Origin: Thermoplasmatales archaeon
Lineage (GTDB): Archaea; Thermoplasmatota; E2; DHVEG-1
DNA length: 64,000 bases
Direction of reading: 5' to 3'
Assembly: GCA_020350825.1 (NCBI GenBank)
Contig: CP070724.1
Span: forward strand, 1,675,169 to 1,739,168
Position numbers and translations under genes: made by a program. Of the stretch, positions 35,342 through 44,559 are shown piece after piece. The number at the start of each line of letters is the position of its first letter. The first letter of the stretch is position 1. The notes under the pieces are model-generated. The model saw nothing but the letters and a program-made list of their open reading frames with translations, made no database searches and was not told where the DNA came from.

Positions 35342-36118
35342 GTGGTAGATGTTAACACCATAAGTATAGCAATTATTATAATCATATTTTTTCTGATGCT
35401 ACTTGCTTCAGCAATAAAAATAATGGCAGAATATCAAAGAATTGTTATATTTAGATTAGGTAGATTACTAGGAATAAAAGGTCCGGGTCTTGTTTTTATT
35501 GTACCGATTATAGATAAAATAATAAAACTTGATTTGAGAACGCGGGTCATTGATGTTCCGAAACAAAGGGTTATCACTAAAGATAATGTTACTGTCGATG
35601 TTGATGCAGTAGTTTATTTTAGAGTAACAGATCCACAAAAAGCAGTTGTTGAAGTTCAGAGATATGATGTTGCTACAAGCTTACTGGCACAAACAACTCT
35701 TAGAGATGTTCTCGGACAAGAAAGCCTTGACCATTTGTTATCAAAACGGGAAGAACTAAACAAAAGCCTTCAATCAATAATAGATCAAGGTACAGATCCC
35801 TGGGGAATAAAGGTTTCTGCTGTAACAATTAGAGATGTGGCATTACCTGAAGAGATGCTAAGAGCCATTGCAAAACAGGCTGAGGCAGAAAGAGAGAAAA
35901 GATCAAGAATAATTATAGCTGAAGGGGAATATCAAGCATCAGAGAAAATGACTGAAGCAGCAAAACTTTACGAAAAGACGCCAACTGCACTAAGGCTGAG
36001 AGAACTTCAGACTCTTGCAGAAATAGCTAGGGAGAAAAATCTTATAATAGTTCCAGGTGGCGACATAGGAAGAGTGGCTGGAATAGCAAGAGCAGTTAAC
36101 AAAAAAGTAGTAGAATGA
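35342..36118 (+). CDS. Slipin / stomatin-like SPFH-domain protein
   Basis: A 258-residue membrane-associated protein: one N-terminal helix (about 7-26), the SPFH domain starting RIVIFRLGRLLGIKGPG near residue 36, and a coiled-coil region from AIAKQAEAEREKRSRI near 180. The GTG start at 35342 is fixed by GGAGG seven bases upstream, and the nearby ATG is out of frame. It overlaps the NfeD gene by four bases (ATGA). In archaea the paired NfeD protease can cleave stomatin in membrane-quality or microdomain control. Confidence 0.92.
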   Translation: MVDVNTISIAIIIIIFFLMLLASAIKIMAEYQRIVIFRLGRLLGIKGPGLVFIVPIIDKIIKLDLRTRVIDVPKQRVITKDNVTVDVDAVVYFRVTDPQKAVVEVQRYDVATSLLAQTTLRDVLGQESLDHLLSKREELNKSLQSIIDQGTDPWGIKVSAVTIRDVALPEEMLRAIAKQAEAEREKRSRIIIAEGEYQASEKMTEAAKLYEKTPTALRLRELQTLAEIAREKNLIIVPGGDIGRVAGIARAVNKKVVE

Positions 36119-37434
36119 AGTTAAGATTCTCTCTTCCTCTGTTATTCTTTATTCTTATTTTTTTATTCACTAGTGCATTTGCTCAAAATTCGAATGTATT
36201 AATTGTGGAAATATCAGATACCATTGATCAATCTACTGTTGAGATAGTACAAGAGAGTATTCAGGAGGCTGAAAATATAAATTCTCAAGCTATTATTCTC
36301 CTACTGGATACGCCGGGAGGGGGATTACAAGAGACTATTCAGATTTGGGAATTAATCCGAAGTAGCATCAAACCCGTTATCGGATATGTATATCCTCAGG
36401 GATCAGCATCATGGTCTGCGGGAACTTTTATTTTAATTGGTACACACATCGCAGCAATGGCGGATAATACTGTAATTGGGTCTGCACAACCAGTAGAAAT
36501 TTCTTTTGAGGGGACAAGAACTATTAACGACTCTAAAACAATTAATGCATTGGTAGCAAGGTTACAAGAGCGGGCAGATATTTACGGAAGAAATAAAACA
36601 ATTGTAGGAGAGTTTATTACAAAAAATCTTAATTTAAATGAAACTCAAGCATTAGAATACGAAGTTATTGAGTTTGTTTCTGACTCCATTGATCAACTTC
36701 TGGATGATATTGATGGCACTATTATTACTACGTCAGCAGGAAATATTACCTTGTACACAAAAAATGCTGAACAAATACTGTATTCTCCATCTTTTAAAAT
36801 CCAAGTTCTAAAACTTATTTCAAATCCAATTCTTACATCTCTACTGCTAGTTCTTGGCATAATCTCATTAATAATAGGTATACAGTCGCCAGGTTTTGGA
36901 GCTGAGGTATTTGGGGTTATTGCAATTCTTCTGTCATTAATAGGCTCAGGATTTAATGTTTCTACGTTAGGCATATTTTTTATAGCTATTGGATGTTTAT
37001 TGCTCATTATTGAATTATTTGTTTTACCAGGGTTTGGTGTCGTTGGTATTGGAGGAGTGATATGTTTAATAATGGGAGCTATATTTCTTATACCAACTTA
37101 CTCTACTAGAGAATGGTTGATATCTATGGAATGGACTAATACTGCAATTTTGATTGTACTCGTGATTATTGGGCTGCTTGCTGTTTTTTTTGTCTTTTTA
37201 TTGTATAAAATATTGCAAATCAGGCGGAAAAAATCAAGAGTTGGTACATTTATTGGAGAGAAAGCCAAGACCATTGATCGGATAACACCTGATAAACCTG
37301 GATATGTTCGTTTTAAAGGGGAATATTGGCAGGCTAAATCTGATACAACAATTGAGCCGAATACGAAGGTATTCATTTCGGACAAGGACGAATCAACACT
37401 AATTATAAAACCTATCAGACCGAGAGAAAAATGA
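36115..37434 (+). CDS. nfeD: NfeD family membrane serine protease
   Basis: A 439-residue long-form NfeD. A signal peptide ends near FAQ (about residue 24). A ClpP/crotonase-like serine-protease domain follows, with LDTPGGGLQET near residue 65, SASWSAGTFI near 97 holding the nucleophilic serine, and a basic residue that should come from the later helical segment. Four to five membrane helices span about 238-370, and an OB-fold NfeD domain (EKAKTIDRITPDKPGYVRFKGEYW) ends the protein. It is translationally coupled to the slipin gene upstream. Confidence 0.92.
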   Translation: MKLRFSLPLLFFILIFLFTSAFAQNSNVLIVEISDTIDQSTVEIVQESIQEAENINSQAIILLLDTPGGGLQETIQIWELIRSSIKPVIGYVYPQGSASWSAGTFILIGTHIAAMADNTVIGSAQPVEISFEGTRTINDSKTINALVARLQERADIYGRNKTIVGEFITKNLNLNETQALEYEVIEFVSDSIDQLLDDIDGTIITTSAGNITLYTKNAEQILYSPSFKIQVLKLISNPILTSLLLVLGIISLIIGIQSPGFGAEVFGVIAILLSLIGSGFNVSTLGIFFIAIGCLLLIIELFVLPGFGVVGIGGVICLIMGAIFLIPTYSTREWLISMEWTNTAILIVLVIIGLLAVFFVFLLYKILQIRRKKSRVGTFIGEKAKTIDRITPDKPGYVRFKGEYWQAKSDTTIEPNTKVFISDKDESTLIIKPIRPREK

Positions 37435-37477
37435 CCAAACATTAATCAACCTCTTCTTTCTTAAAGGGTCTGATTTT

Positions 37478-38719
37478 ATGGATAACGGTATTACAAGTCA
37501 GTTTCTCGGTGGTAGCGATGAAATAGGAAATCTAGCAATGGTACTGGAGTTAGATGGTATGAGGTTACTTTTTGAATATGGTATGACTCCTAGCAAACCG
37601 CCATCTTTTCCTCTCCCTCCACCTCCTGTTGATTTAACATTATTAACACATGCTCATCTTGACCATTCTGGGATGATTCCTTGGTTATGTGCCAGAGAAG
37701 ATCACCGAATTTTAGCAACAGAACTGACAAAACAAGTCGGTACTATATTACATAGAGACACAGTAAAAATCGCAAAAATGGAGGGTTATGCCTCTCCTTA
37801 TGATAATAAGGATATAAAAGAGGCTGAGCATAGTTTTATTCCAGTTGAACCAAAACAACAAAAAAACATCGGGGATGATCATGAATTTCGTTTTCACTCA
37901 GCAGGGCATATACCGGGTTCATTGATGTTTGAAATTGTTGCATCTAAAAAAATTTTGTTTACTGGGGATTTAAATATCATTAACACAAAACTTATGAAAG
38001 GAACAAAACCAGTTAAATGCGATATTTTATTTTTAGAAACCACTTATGCAGGTAGAGATCACCCTAAAAGAGAGGAGTTAGAAAAGGGATTTTTAGATAA
38101 AATTGACGAGGTTGTAAATCGAGGAGGCGTGGCGGTAATACCTGCTTTTGCTGTATCAAGGTCTCAGGAACTTGCTATTGTTCTAAAAAATTCAGGTTAT
38201 AATGTTTGGTTTGATGGAATGGGCAGAAAGATTTCTAAGATATTTTTGAAATATCCTAAGTGTCTTAGATCTGCAGATGATCTTAAAAAAGCGTTAAATA
38301 AGATAAATTTTGTTCATTCAGATCATGGTAGAAAAATGGCATTGAAATCAGAGGTTATATTAACATCTAGTGGAATGATGGATGGTGGGCCCGTTTTGAG
38401 CTATATGAACAAGTTAAAAAATGATCCAAAAAGTGCAGTTTTGCTCACTGGTTATCAAGTTGAAGGTACAAACAGCAGACTTCTTGTTGATAAAAGTAAG
38501 TTAGATTTCTATGGTGTTATTGAAAATGTAGAATGCGAAGTAGAATATTTTGACTTCTCTGCTCATGCAGGACATACTGAATTGATTGAATTTGCAAAGG
38601 CTTGTAAACCTGAAAAAATTGTGCTTTTTCATGGTGAGAGTAGAGAATCATTGATAGAACCTTTAATGGATGTTGCAGAAGTTTATACTCCTCACACTGA
38701 AGAGATATTGAATTTATAA
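37478..38719 (+). CDS. MBL-fold / beta-CASP RNA-processing nuclease
   Basis: A 413-residue metallo-beta-lactamase with beta-CASP insertion. HAHLDHSG near residue 57 is motif 2, SAGHIPGS near 147 motif 3, FTGDLN near 165 motif 4, and DFSAHAGH near 364 the beta-CASP motif B/C histidine. It lacks the N-terminal KH domains of aCPSF1, so it is closer to the shorter aCPSF2-type archaeal nucleases that act as endonuclease or 5'-3' exonuclease. It lies 43 bases after nfeD and before aRF1. Confidence 0.9.
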   Translation: MDNGITSQFLGGSDEIGNLAMVLELDGMRLLFEYGMTPSKPPSFPLPPPPVDLTLLTHAHLDHSGMIPWLCAREDHRILATELTKQVGTILHRDTVKIAKMEGYASPYDNKDIKEAEHSFIPVEPKQQKNIGDDHEFRFHSAGHIPGSLMFEIVASKKILFTGDLNIINTKLMKGTKPVKCDILFLETTYAGRDHPKREELEKGFLDKIDEVVNRGGVAVIPAFAVSRSQELAIVLKNSGYNVWFDGMGRKISKIFLKYPKCLRSADDLKKALNKINFVHSDHGRKMALKSEVILTSSGMMDGGPVLSYMNKLKNDPKSAVLLTGYQVEGTNSRLLVDKSKLDFYGVIENVECEVEYFDFSAHAGHTELIEFAKACKPEKIVLFHGESRESLIEPLMDVAEVYTPHTEEILNL

Positions 38720-38796
38720 CTTTGGTTATTATAACTTTTATATGGTTGAATTAATTAGAGGTAAACAATCAATCGCACACAAAAGGTGAAATTTTA

Positions 38797-40044
38797 ATGG
38801 CAGAAATGACACAAAGACAAAAGTACGATCTTAAGCGAAAAATTGAAGAGCTTAAGTCATGTAAAGGTAAACATACAGAGCTAATTTCGTTATATGTTCC
38901 TCCATCCAAACAAATCTTTGATGTCAACTCTTATCTCAAGAATGAATTTTCCCAATCCCAGAATATTAAATCAAAGACGACTAGGAAAAATGTACTATCT
39001 GCCATAGAATCTATAATGAGTAGGTTAAAATATTTTAAACAACCTCCTGAAAATGGGGTCATCTTTTTTGTTGGTCATAAAAGCATTGGTAGTGATCAAA
39101 CAGAAATGGTGGCCTATATTATAGAACCACCCATTCCAATTACAACATTTCTTTATCGTTGCGATTCTTCATTTTATGTTGAACCTCTGGAAGAGATTTT
39201 TACTGAAAAAGAAATATACGGACTTTTATTAATTGACAGGAGAGAATGTACTGTTGGCATTCTGAGAGGTGACAAAGTAGAGTTGCTTAAATATATGACA
39301 TCACAAGTGCCAGGTAAACATGGGAGAGGCGGGCAGTCTCAGAGAAGATTTGAGCGCCTAACAGAGATTGCAGCACATGAGTGGTTCGTTAAATGTGGTG
39401 AGAAGGCAAGTGAGATATTTCTAGCAGATGAAAAATTGAGGGGTATTTTTGTAGGGGGATCTGGCCCAACAAAACAATATTTTATTGATGAAGGTTATTT
39501 GCACTATGAAATTCAAAACAAGGTCATTGACACTTTTGACACAGGTTATACTGATGAGTTTGGGCTAAAAGAACTAGTTTCTGCAGCATCTGAAACTATG
39601 ACCGATCTAAAAATATCCAAGGAAAAAAAAGTTATGAAGCGATTTCTTAAAGAAGTAACTAAGGCCGAAAAAAGTCTTGCAGTATATGGGGAAGTGCAAG
39701 TTAGAAAGGCACTAGAAATGGGAGTCATAGATACCCTTTTACTTTCCGAAGATCTGAGAAAATACCGATTAAAAATGAAGTGTCAATCATGTGATTATAT
39801 GGAAGATAGGATAGTTGATGAAGAAGCTTTGAATGATTTTTCTCCACCAACTTGTTCAAAATGTAATACATCTATTCAGATGGAGGTTCAAGAGAAAATA
39901 GATCTTATTGATGAGTTTTCAGATATAGCAGAGAAAATAGGAGCTAAAGTTCAGCTAATTTCAAGGAATAGTGAGGAGGGAGATTCATTGTATAGGGCAT
40001 TTAGCGGTTTGGCAGGTATATTACGCTATCCTGTGGATATATAA
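38797..40044 (+). CDS. prf1: Peptide chain release factor aRF1
   Basis: A 415-residue class I archaeal release factor. Domain 1 carries NIKS at residues 56-59 for stop-codon decoding, domain 2 the GGQ at 178-180 (GKHGRGGQSQRRF) that triggers peptide release, and domain 3 a zinc-ribbon-like CQSC/CSKC pair near 328-360. The length matches the family. A TTTTATATGG box near 38735 and an AAAGGTGA site just before ATG are present. Confidence 0.96.
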   Translation: MAEMTQRQKYDLKRKIEELKSCKGKHTELISLYVPPSKQIFDVNSYLKNEFSQSQNIKSKTTRKNVLSAIESIMSRLKYFKQPPENGVIFFVGHKSIGSDQTEMVAYIIEPPIPITTFLYRCDSSFYVEPLEEIFTEKEIYGLLLIDRRECTVGILRGDKVELLKYMTSQVPGKHGRGGQSQRRFERLTEIAAHEWFVKCGEKASEIFLADEKLRGIFVGGSGPTKQYFIDEGYLHYEIQNKVIDTFDTGYTDEFGLKELVSAASETMTDLKISKEKKVMKRFLKEVTKAEKSLAVYGEVQVRKALEMGVIDTLLLSEDLRKYRLKMKCQSCDYMEDRIVDEEALNDFSPPTCSKCNTSIQMEVQEKIDLIDEFSDIAEKIGAKVQLISRNSEEGDSLYRAFSGLAGILRYPVDI

Positions 40045-40106
40045 TAATGTATTATTAAAAAGTTTTTAAAAGTTGTAAAAGGAATTGATATTTAAGATAT
40101 AGTTAT

Positions 40107-40141
40107 TTTATAAAAACATATAAAAGCGATGGTTTTATAAA
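40107..40141. promoter_or_regulatory. AT-rich inverted repeat upstream of the OPT transporter
   Basis: TTTATAAAA (40107-40115) and TTTTATAAA (40133-40141) form a perfect 9-base inverted repeat with a 17-base spacer that itself holds ACATATAAAAG. Each arm is TATA-like, so this may be overlapping promoters or an operator. The ATG is at 40176. Low base complexity limits confidence. Confidence 0.3.
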
Positions 40142-40175
40142 TAATGAAATATATTATTCTTATTGGTAGTACACC

Positions 40176-42212
40176 ATGCCATCACGAGATGATTTTAAGT
40201 CATTTATCCCATCAAAGAAGACTATACCGGAATTAACGATAAAAGCTATTTTAGTGGGAGTTTTTCTTGCAATTATATTAGGAGCGGCAAACGCATATCT
40301 TGGTCTATATGCGGGTATGACTGTTTCAGCTGTTATTCCTGGAGCGGTAATGGCTTTTGCATTGTTAAGACCATTTAAAGGAACTATTCTTGAAGTAAAC
40401 ATCGGTATGATGGGGGCAGCAGCAGGAGAAGCTCTTGCTGCGGGTGTAATTTTCACAATTCCTGCTCTGGTTATATTGGGAACTTGGACTGAGATTCAAT
40501 ACTTTGAGACAACAATAATTGCACTTCTCGGTGGTATTCTTGGAGTACTTTGGATGGTTCCCCTTAGAAGGGCACTTGTCATTAAAACAGATTTACCATT
40601 TCCAGAGGGAGTTGCCGTTGCAGCAGTTCTTACAACAACTGTTGGAGAAGCACCATCATCAAAAACAAAAACCTCAGTCGGTGGTGGTATCTGGCTTATT
40701 GTAGGTGTCCTTGTAGCGGCACTTTTAAAATTCTGTCAAGTAGCACTCAATGCAATTGGGGGAGCTATCCACTTTATCACCAATATCGGGAAATATAATA
40801 TTGGTGGAGGAGAACGTTCTGGTTATCTTTATGGTGGAGTAGCAACCTCACCTGCGCTTCTTGCCGTTGGATGGATTATTGGTCCAAAAATCTCATCCTT
40901 TATATTTGTCGGAGGGCTACTCGGTTGGGTGATACTTGCCCCTCTGGTCGCACTTGCAACAGGTTTGCCGATGCCAGTTGAACCAAGCGAAATAGCGGAT
41001 GCTCTTGCATTTGGATCCGGTAATTTTGATATGGGTAGCCAAATATGGGGATTTTTCCAAATATGGGGTAACTACATCCGTTACATCGGTGTCGGTGCAA
41101 TGGTCGTAGGTGGTCTATACACCATTTTTAAACTGAGAGCAAATCTTGCAAGTGGTATAAGAGAAGCAATAATTGGAATAAGGGGTGGTCAGATAGCAAC
41201 AAAGGAAAGAACAGATCAGGATATGAACTTTAAAAGAGTTTTTCTTATGATTGCCGTTCTTGCCATTCCAATTTTTATTGTATATGGTGTCATATCACAA
41301 CTATGGGCTGTTTCGGCAATAATGGCAGTATTTGCGATATTGTTTGCATTTGTTGCCTCTGCAATTGCTGGATATATGGCAGCACTGTTGGGTTCTTCAA
41401 ACAATCCAATTTCTGGTGTAACAGTATCTGTTCTACTTATCACAACTCTTATTTTACTCATATTTGGAGTTAGTGGAGCGGGTGCATTTGGTGTTGCCAT
41501 TCTTATTGCCGCAGTTATTTGTTGTGCAGCAGCAATCTCTGGAGACGTTCTCCAATCTATGGCATGCGGTAGAATGATTGGTGCAACACCCAGAAAGCAG
41601 CAAATAGCTGAAATGTTTGGAGTTATTGCAGCAGCACCATTTTTAGCAATAGTAATACAAGCTCTTGACAAAGCATATGGAATAGGTACCCCAAACCTCC
41701 CAGCACCACAATCCTTCCTAATGGCAGGTATTGTAAGAGGCGTCCTAGGGGGAGATATGGTTTGGCCATTTGTCGTAGCAGGAATGGTACTAGCAATTGT
41801 ACTCATTCTCATTGATCTACCAGTTCTCCCAGTCGCAATTGGAATATATCTGCCATTCACTCTTGCAATTCCAATATTTAGCGGTGGAATAATAAGAGCA
41901 ATTACTAACCGCCATATGAAAAAGAAATTTGGAAGTGCAGATGAAGAAGAGGTAAGTGACTGGGAACTTGCAATAAAACAACATGATGTTAAACCAAAAG
42001 AAAAAGTTATAAGAACAGGGCTTCTTCTCACTGCTGGGCTTATAGCTGGAGAAGCACTCATGGGAGTCATAGTTGCCTTTATGATAATTGGAGGCATCGA
42101 TCTAGCAATATTTGAATTCCCACCGATATTGCCGGCAATATTACTGTGGCTCTTTATAGCATTACTCCTGGCATATATCCCATTGAGGGAAATATTTGTT
42201 CAAAAGAAATAA
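40176..42212 (+). CDS. OPT-family oligopeptide/metal-chelate transporter
   Basis: A 678-residue polytopic protein with roughly 14-16 hydrophobic helices. The start IPELTIKAILVGVFLAIILGAANAYLGLYAGMTVSAVIPGAV is typical of prokaryotic OPT (EspB/YSL-like) proteins, and NIGMMGAAAGEALAAG and the charged loop between halves are also typical. Members import oligopeptides or metal complexes with nicotianamine-like chelators by proton symport. The substrate is undetermined. A nicotianamine-synthase-like gene at 11 kb makes metal chelates worth testing. The gene has higher GC than neighbours, perhaps reflecting Ala/Gly-rich helices. Confidence 0.85.
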   Translation: MPSRDDFKSFIPSKKTIPELTIKAILVGVFLAIILGAANAYLGLYAGMTVSAVIPGAVMAFALLRPFKGTILEVNIGMMGAAAGEALAAGVIFTIPALVILGTWTEIQYFETTIIALLGGILGVLWMVPLRRALVIKTDLPFPEGVAVAAVLTTTVGEAPSSKTKTSVGGGIWLIVGVLVAALLKFCQVALNAIGGAIHFITNIGKYNIGGGERSGYLYGGVATSPALLAVGWIIGPKISSFIFVGGLLGWVILAPLVALATGLPMPVEPSEIADALAFGSGNFDMGSQIWGFFQIWGNYIRYIGVGAMVVGGLYTIFKLRANLASGIREAIIGIRGGQIATKERTDQDMNFKRVFLMIAVLAIPIFIVYGVISQLWAVSAIMAVFAILFAFVASAIAGYMAALLGSSNNPISGVTVSVLLITTLILLIFGVSGAGAFGVAILIAAVICCAAAISGDVLQSMACGRMIGATPRKQQIAEMFGVIAAAPFLAIVIQALDKAYGIGTPNLPAPQSFLMAGIVRGVLGGDMVWPFVVAGMVLAIVLILIDLPVLPVAIGIYLPFTLAIPIFSGGIIRAITNRHMKKKFGSADEEEVSDWELAIKQHDVKPKEKVIRTGLLLTAGLIAGEALMGVIVAFMIIGGIDLAIFEFPPILPAILLWLFIALLLAYIPLREIFVQKK

Positions 42213-42561
42213 AGAAAGACAACAACCACGTCTACCGACAGCTGAAGAATTTCTTCAGTACAAACCAAGGCGACTCGATTTCGAGTGGTCTGAAAAGGCA
42301 GACGGGCTTATTGAATTAAAAGTACCGAAGTTCAAAAGCAGCTTCGGTAAATCTTTTTGTAAAGTTATTAAAAAAGACAATATGTTTATTGCAAACTTAG
42401 ATGGAATTGGATCTCTTGTTTGGAAAAATTGTGATGGTAATAAAACGGTAGAACAAATCTTAGAAATAATGAAAAAAAAATTTTCTGAACAAAAAAATAT
42501 TGATCAAAGATTATTCTTATTTCTTCAACAAATGAAGGGTCTAAACTATATAGATTTTTAA
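42196..42561 (+). CDS. PqqD-like domain protein
   Basis: A 121-residue protein. Its C-terminal half (about 65-118) has the PqqD winged-helix pattern: the MFIANLDGIGSLVWKNCDGNKT segment, then helices of the KTVEQILEIMKKKF type. PqqD domains bind leader peptides of ribosomally made peptides for radical SAM partners. No radical SAM or precursor gene is adjacent. The TTG start at 42196 overlaps the transporter by 17 bases. No better start exists before residue 60. Co-transcription with a peptide-class transporter is notable. Confidence 0.6.
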   Translation: MFKRNKERQQPRLPTAEEFLQYKPRRLDFEWSEKADGLIELKVPKFKSSFGKSFCKVIKKDNMFIANLDGIGSLVWKNCDGNKTVEQILEIMKKKFSEQKNIDQRLFLFLQQMKGLNYIDF

Positions 42562-42562
42562 T

Positions 42563-43228
42563 CTACTCAAGATGTGCTTTTTTTACCTTTAAAATGCCGC
42601 TGTCTCGTTTCCATTCTTTTGATATTTCATCTAAAATAAGTTTCTTACGAAAGATAGGTCCATCCAAAACCAATGTTTCAAATTCTCCACCTTCGCCTGC
42701 TTGGTTTATTGAATATTTTTTTCTTAATTTTATAAGTTCATCTATTGATTCTTCATTGATTGTTTTTCCAAGCCATGTCTTATCAAAACCGTGTGCAAAC
42801 ACACCGACAATGATTATTTTGAAACCAGCGCTAATCTGATCTCTTAAAATTAACTCTTGATTTTTATGCCATATTGGAGTAAATGATTTTATTCTTAATT
42901 CGTTGCAGATTTTTTCAATTCTTGTTCTTTGATATTCTGAGGCAATAGCTCCACTTATGACGCCATCTATTTTCAGATCCTTTAAGATATCTTTCAAATC
43001 TTCAAGTTCCTCTTCTTTTTCACCTTTTGTTTGTTTTTTGATAAGAGGAATATCAATTGCTTCAGCTAGTTTTTCAGTGAGGTGTATATTTATAGAATGA
43101 AACATCCAGGAATCCCGTTTTTCAGGTTGTAGTGTTATAAGGTGAGTAACATCCCATCCCCATTGTTGAGTAATGTAGATGGAGAAGACTGAATCTTTCC
43201 CGCCAGAAAATAGAGAAGCTACTTTCAT
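42563..43228 (-). CDS. dph6: Diphthine-ammonia ligase (Dph6-like, PP-loop ATPase)
   Basis: A 221-residue adenine nucleotide alpha hydrolase. The PP-loop SLFSGGKDSVFSIY is at residues 5-18. GVISGAIASEYQRTRIEKIC near 102 and the GEGGEFETLVLDGPIF segment near 180 are specific to the Dph6/MJ0570 family. It performs the last amidation step of diphthamide synthesis on elongation factor 2, using ATP and ammonia. ATG 43228 begins exactly at MKVASLFSGG. The longer frame from 43252 adds an unconserved tail. It is convergent with the PqqD-like gene, separated by one base. Confidence 0.85.
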   Translation of the reverse strand: MKVASLFSGGKDSVFSIYITQQWGWDVTHLITLQPEKRDSWMFHSINIHLTEKLAEAIDIPLIKKQTKGEKEEELEDLKDILKDLKIDGVISGAIASEYQRTRIEKICNELRIKSFTPIWHKNQELILRDQISAGFKIIIVGVFAHGFDKTWLGKTINEESIDELIKLRKKYSINQAGEGGEFETLVLDGPIFRKKLILDEISKEWKRDSGILKVKKAHLE

Positions 43229-43308
43229 TATAATAGGTATCTCTTTAAACAAATAAACATTTGTTGTCCAGACAGCAAAGTTTGTTTAAAGCAAAACAAT
43301 TTGTTTAA

Positions 43309-43544
43309 GGATATCTGGCTTTTTATTACCCTGATGACTGTGACCTCCACAAGGGTGTGCCTTTCAATTGCACTATCATTGAGGTGAAACATATCCAGAA
43401 TCTGTTAAAAAACTGGTGAACAAGGCTTACAATGTGATAAACGAACCGATTCCTGAGGTAGGTGAGGACTGTGTTTTTTGTAAATGGAGAGAGAGACCTC
43501 AAAGATTTAAAAATACTATTTTTTTACTCGTCTCAAGCTTATGA
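43309..43544 (+). pseudogene. Frameshifted remnant of a PD-(D/E)XK, Fe-S-type nuclease
   Basis: Two overlapping frames make one protein tail. Frame A reads GYLAFYYPDDCDLHKG, then VPFNCTIIEVKH from 43309. The IEVK suits the catalytic E-x-K of a PD-(D/E)XK nuclease. A one-base shift near the HIQNL region leads to frame B: YPESVKKLVNKAYNVINEPIPE, in which the piece before CVFCKWRERPQRF recalls the C-terminal cysteine pair of Cas4/AddB-like Fe-S nucleases (first ten residues shown only as a guide to position near 43389-43500). It ends at TGA 43542. There is no start and only about 75 residues remain, so it is a decayed 3' fragment. Confidence 0.6.
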
Positions 43545-43642
43545 GTTTTAGCTAGAGGCTTAGTTAGATTTTAGCTTGAGTTCTAGCTGGGTTTTAGTTA
43601 AGTTTTTTAGCTAATTTTTTAGGCTTAATATGTGCTTAGCAG
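43543..43642 (+). repeat. Degenerate ~12-base tandem repeat, core TTAGCT
   Basis: About eight imperfect copies of a 12-base unit near GAGTTTTAGCTA follow one another (GAGTTTTAGCTA, GAGGCTTAGTTA, GATTTTAGCTT, GAGTTCTAGCTG and so on). The strand is rich in G and T and nearly free of runs of C. It starts within the stop of the nuclease remnant. There is no gene between it and the phosphorylase at 43792. Confidence 0.6.
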
Positions 43643-43791
43643 TTTAGACTAAACGATAGGTATTGGTATGTGTTTTAGGAGTTTGTTTTTTGCTAAATTT
43701 TATAGTTAACAAAAACATGGGAGAAACTATATCAGCAAATAAACATTTATTGTATAAATTACTTTAAATCTGAAATGTATTTAGGAGATAT

Positions 43792-44559
43792 ATGATGAAA
43801 ATCGGAATCATTAGTGGATATAGCATAGCCAATTTCGTAAAGGACCCAGAAAAAATTATGGTTGAAACAACCTTTGGTGATATCTCGGTTGAAGTATCAA
43901 GAATGAAAAATCATGACCTTTTTTTCATCAATCGACATGGTGAAAAATCTGATGTTCCTCCACATAAAGTTAATTACCTAGGGAACGTGCAAGCATTTGC
44001 TTCAAGCCATGTTGAATGTATTCTTTCGATAGGTACAGTTGGATCTATGAAAAAAAGTATACAACCTGGAGATTTTGTGGTACCTTATGACTTCATTGAT
44101 TTTACAAAATCAAGGAAGCTGACATTTTTTGATGATAAAAGAGTCCATGTTGATATGATAAACCCATATTGTCCTTCTTTGAGAAAATCCTTAATAAAAA
44201 ATTGTAAGAAAGTCCATGGAGCTACTTTTCATGACACCGGTATCTATCTCACAACGGAAGGACCACGGTTAGAAACTGCATCTGAAATTAGCTATTTTTC
44301 AAAATTTGCCGATATCGTAGGCATGACAGGAGTTCCTGAAGTTGTGTTAGCACGAGAGAAAAGCATTTGCTATGCATCACTTTGTGTTGTTTGCAATATG
44401 GCTGCAGGGCTTCAAAATAAATTAACTGCAGGTGAAATATCCAAGATTTATACCAAGAGAGAGCCTATTATTTCAAACATTATACAGTTGACGATAGATT
44501 CTATTGACGAGAAAAGAAAATGCAACTGTAAAAACGATTTATCAAAGGCAACATTATGA
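43792..44559 (+). CDS. S-methyl-5'-thioinosine/adenosine phosphorylase (PNP/MTAP family)
   Basis: A 255-residue member of the trimeric purine nucleoside phosphorylase/MTAP family. IGIISGYSIANF at the start forms the phosphate loop, INRHGEKSDVPPHKVNY near residue 44 contacts phosphate and ribose, TEGPRLETASEI near 162 is a family hallmark, and VGMTGVPEVVLAREKSICYA near 180 the base site. VPPH and TGVPE favour MTIP over plain MTAP, but specificity is uncertain. It salvages methylthio-nucleosides. AGGAG precedes the two adjacent ATGs. The archease start overlaps its stop by four bases. Confidence 0.85.
   Translation: MMKIGIISGYSIANFVKDPEKIMVETTFGDISVEVSRMKNHDLFFINRHGEKSDVPPHKVNYLGNVQAFASSHVECILSIGTVGSMKKSIQPGDFVVPYDFIDFTKSRKLTFFDDKRVHVDMINPYCPSLRKSLIKNCKKVHGATFHDTGIYLTTEGPRLETASEISYFSKFADIVGMTGVPEVVLAREKSICYASLCVVCNMAAGLQNKLTAGEISKIYTKREPIISNIIQLTIDSIDEKRKCNCKNDLSKATL

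Noticed and set aside
36115-37434. PGF in the NfeD protein (LPGFGVVG) considered as a PGF-CTERM signal
   Set aside because: It lies in the middle of a membrane-helix region, over 80 residues from the C terminus, and is a usual NfeD helix sequence.
41216-42097. A long minus-strand open frame of 293 codons opposite the OPT transporter
   Set aside because: It mirrors the codon structure of a clearly recognised membrane protein on the plus strand. Its Ile/Ala/Pro-rich composition matches no family and it has no promoter or ribosome binding site.
43543-43642. Considered as a CRISPR array
   Set aside because: Units are about 12 bases, highly degenerate and contiguous, with no spacers and no cas genes in the window.
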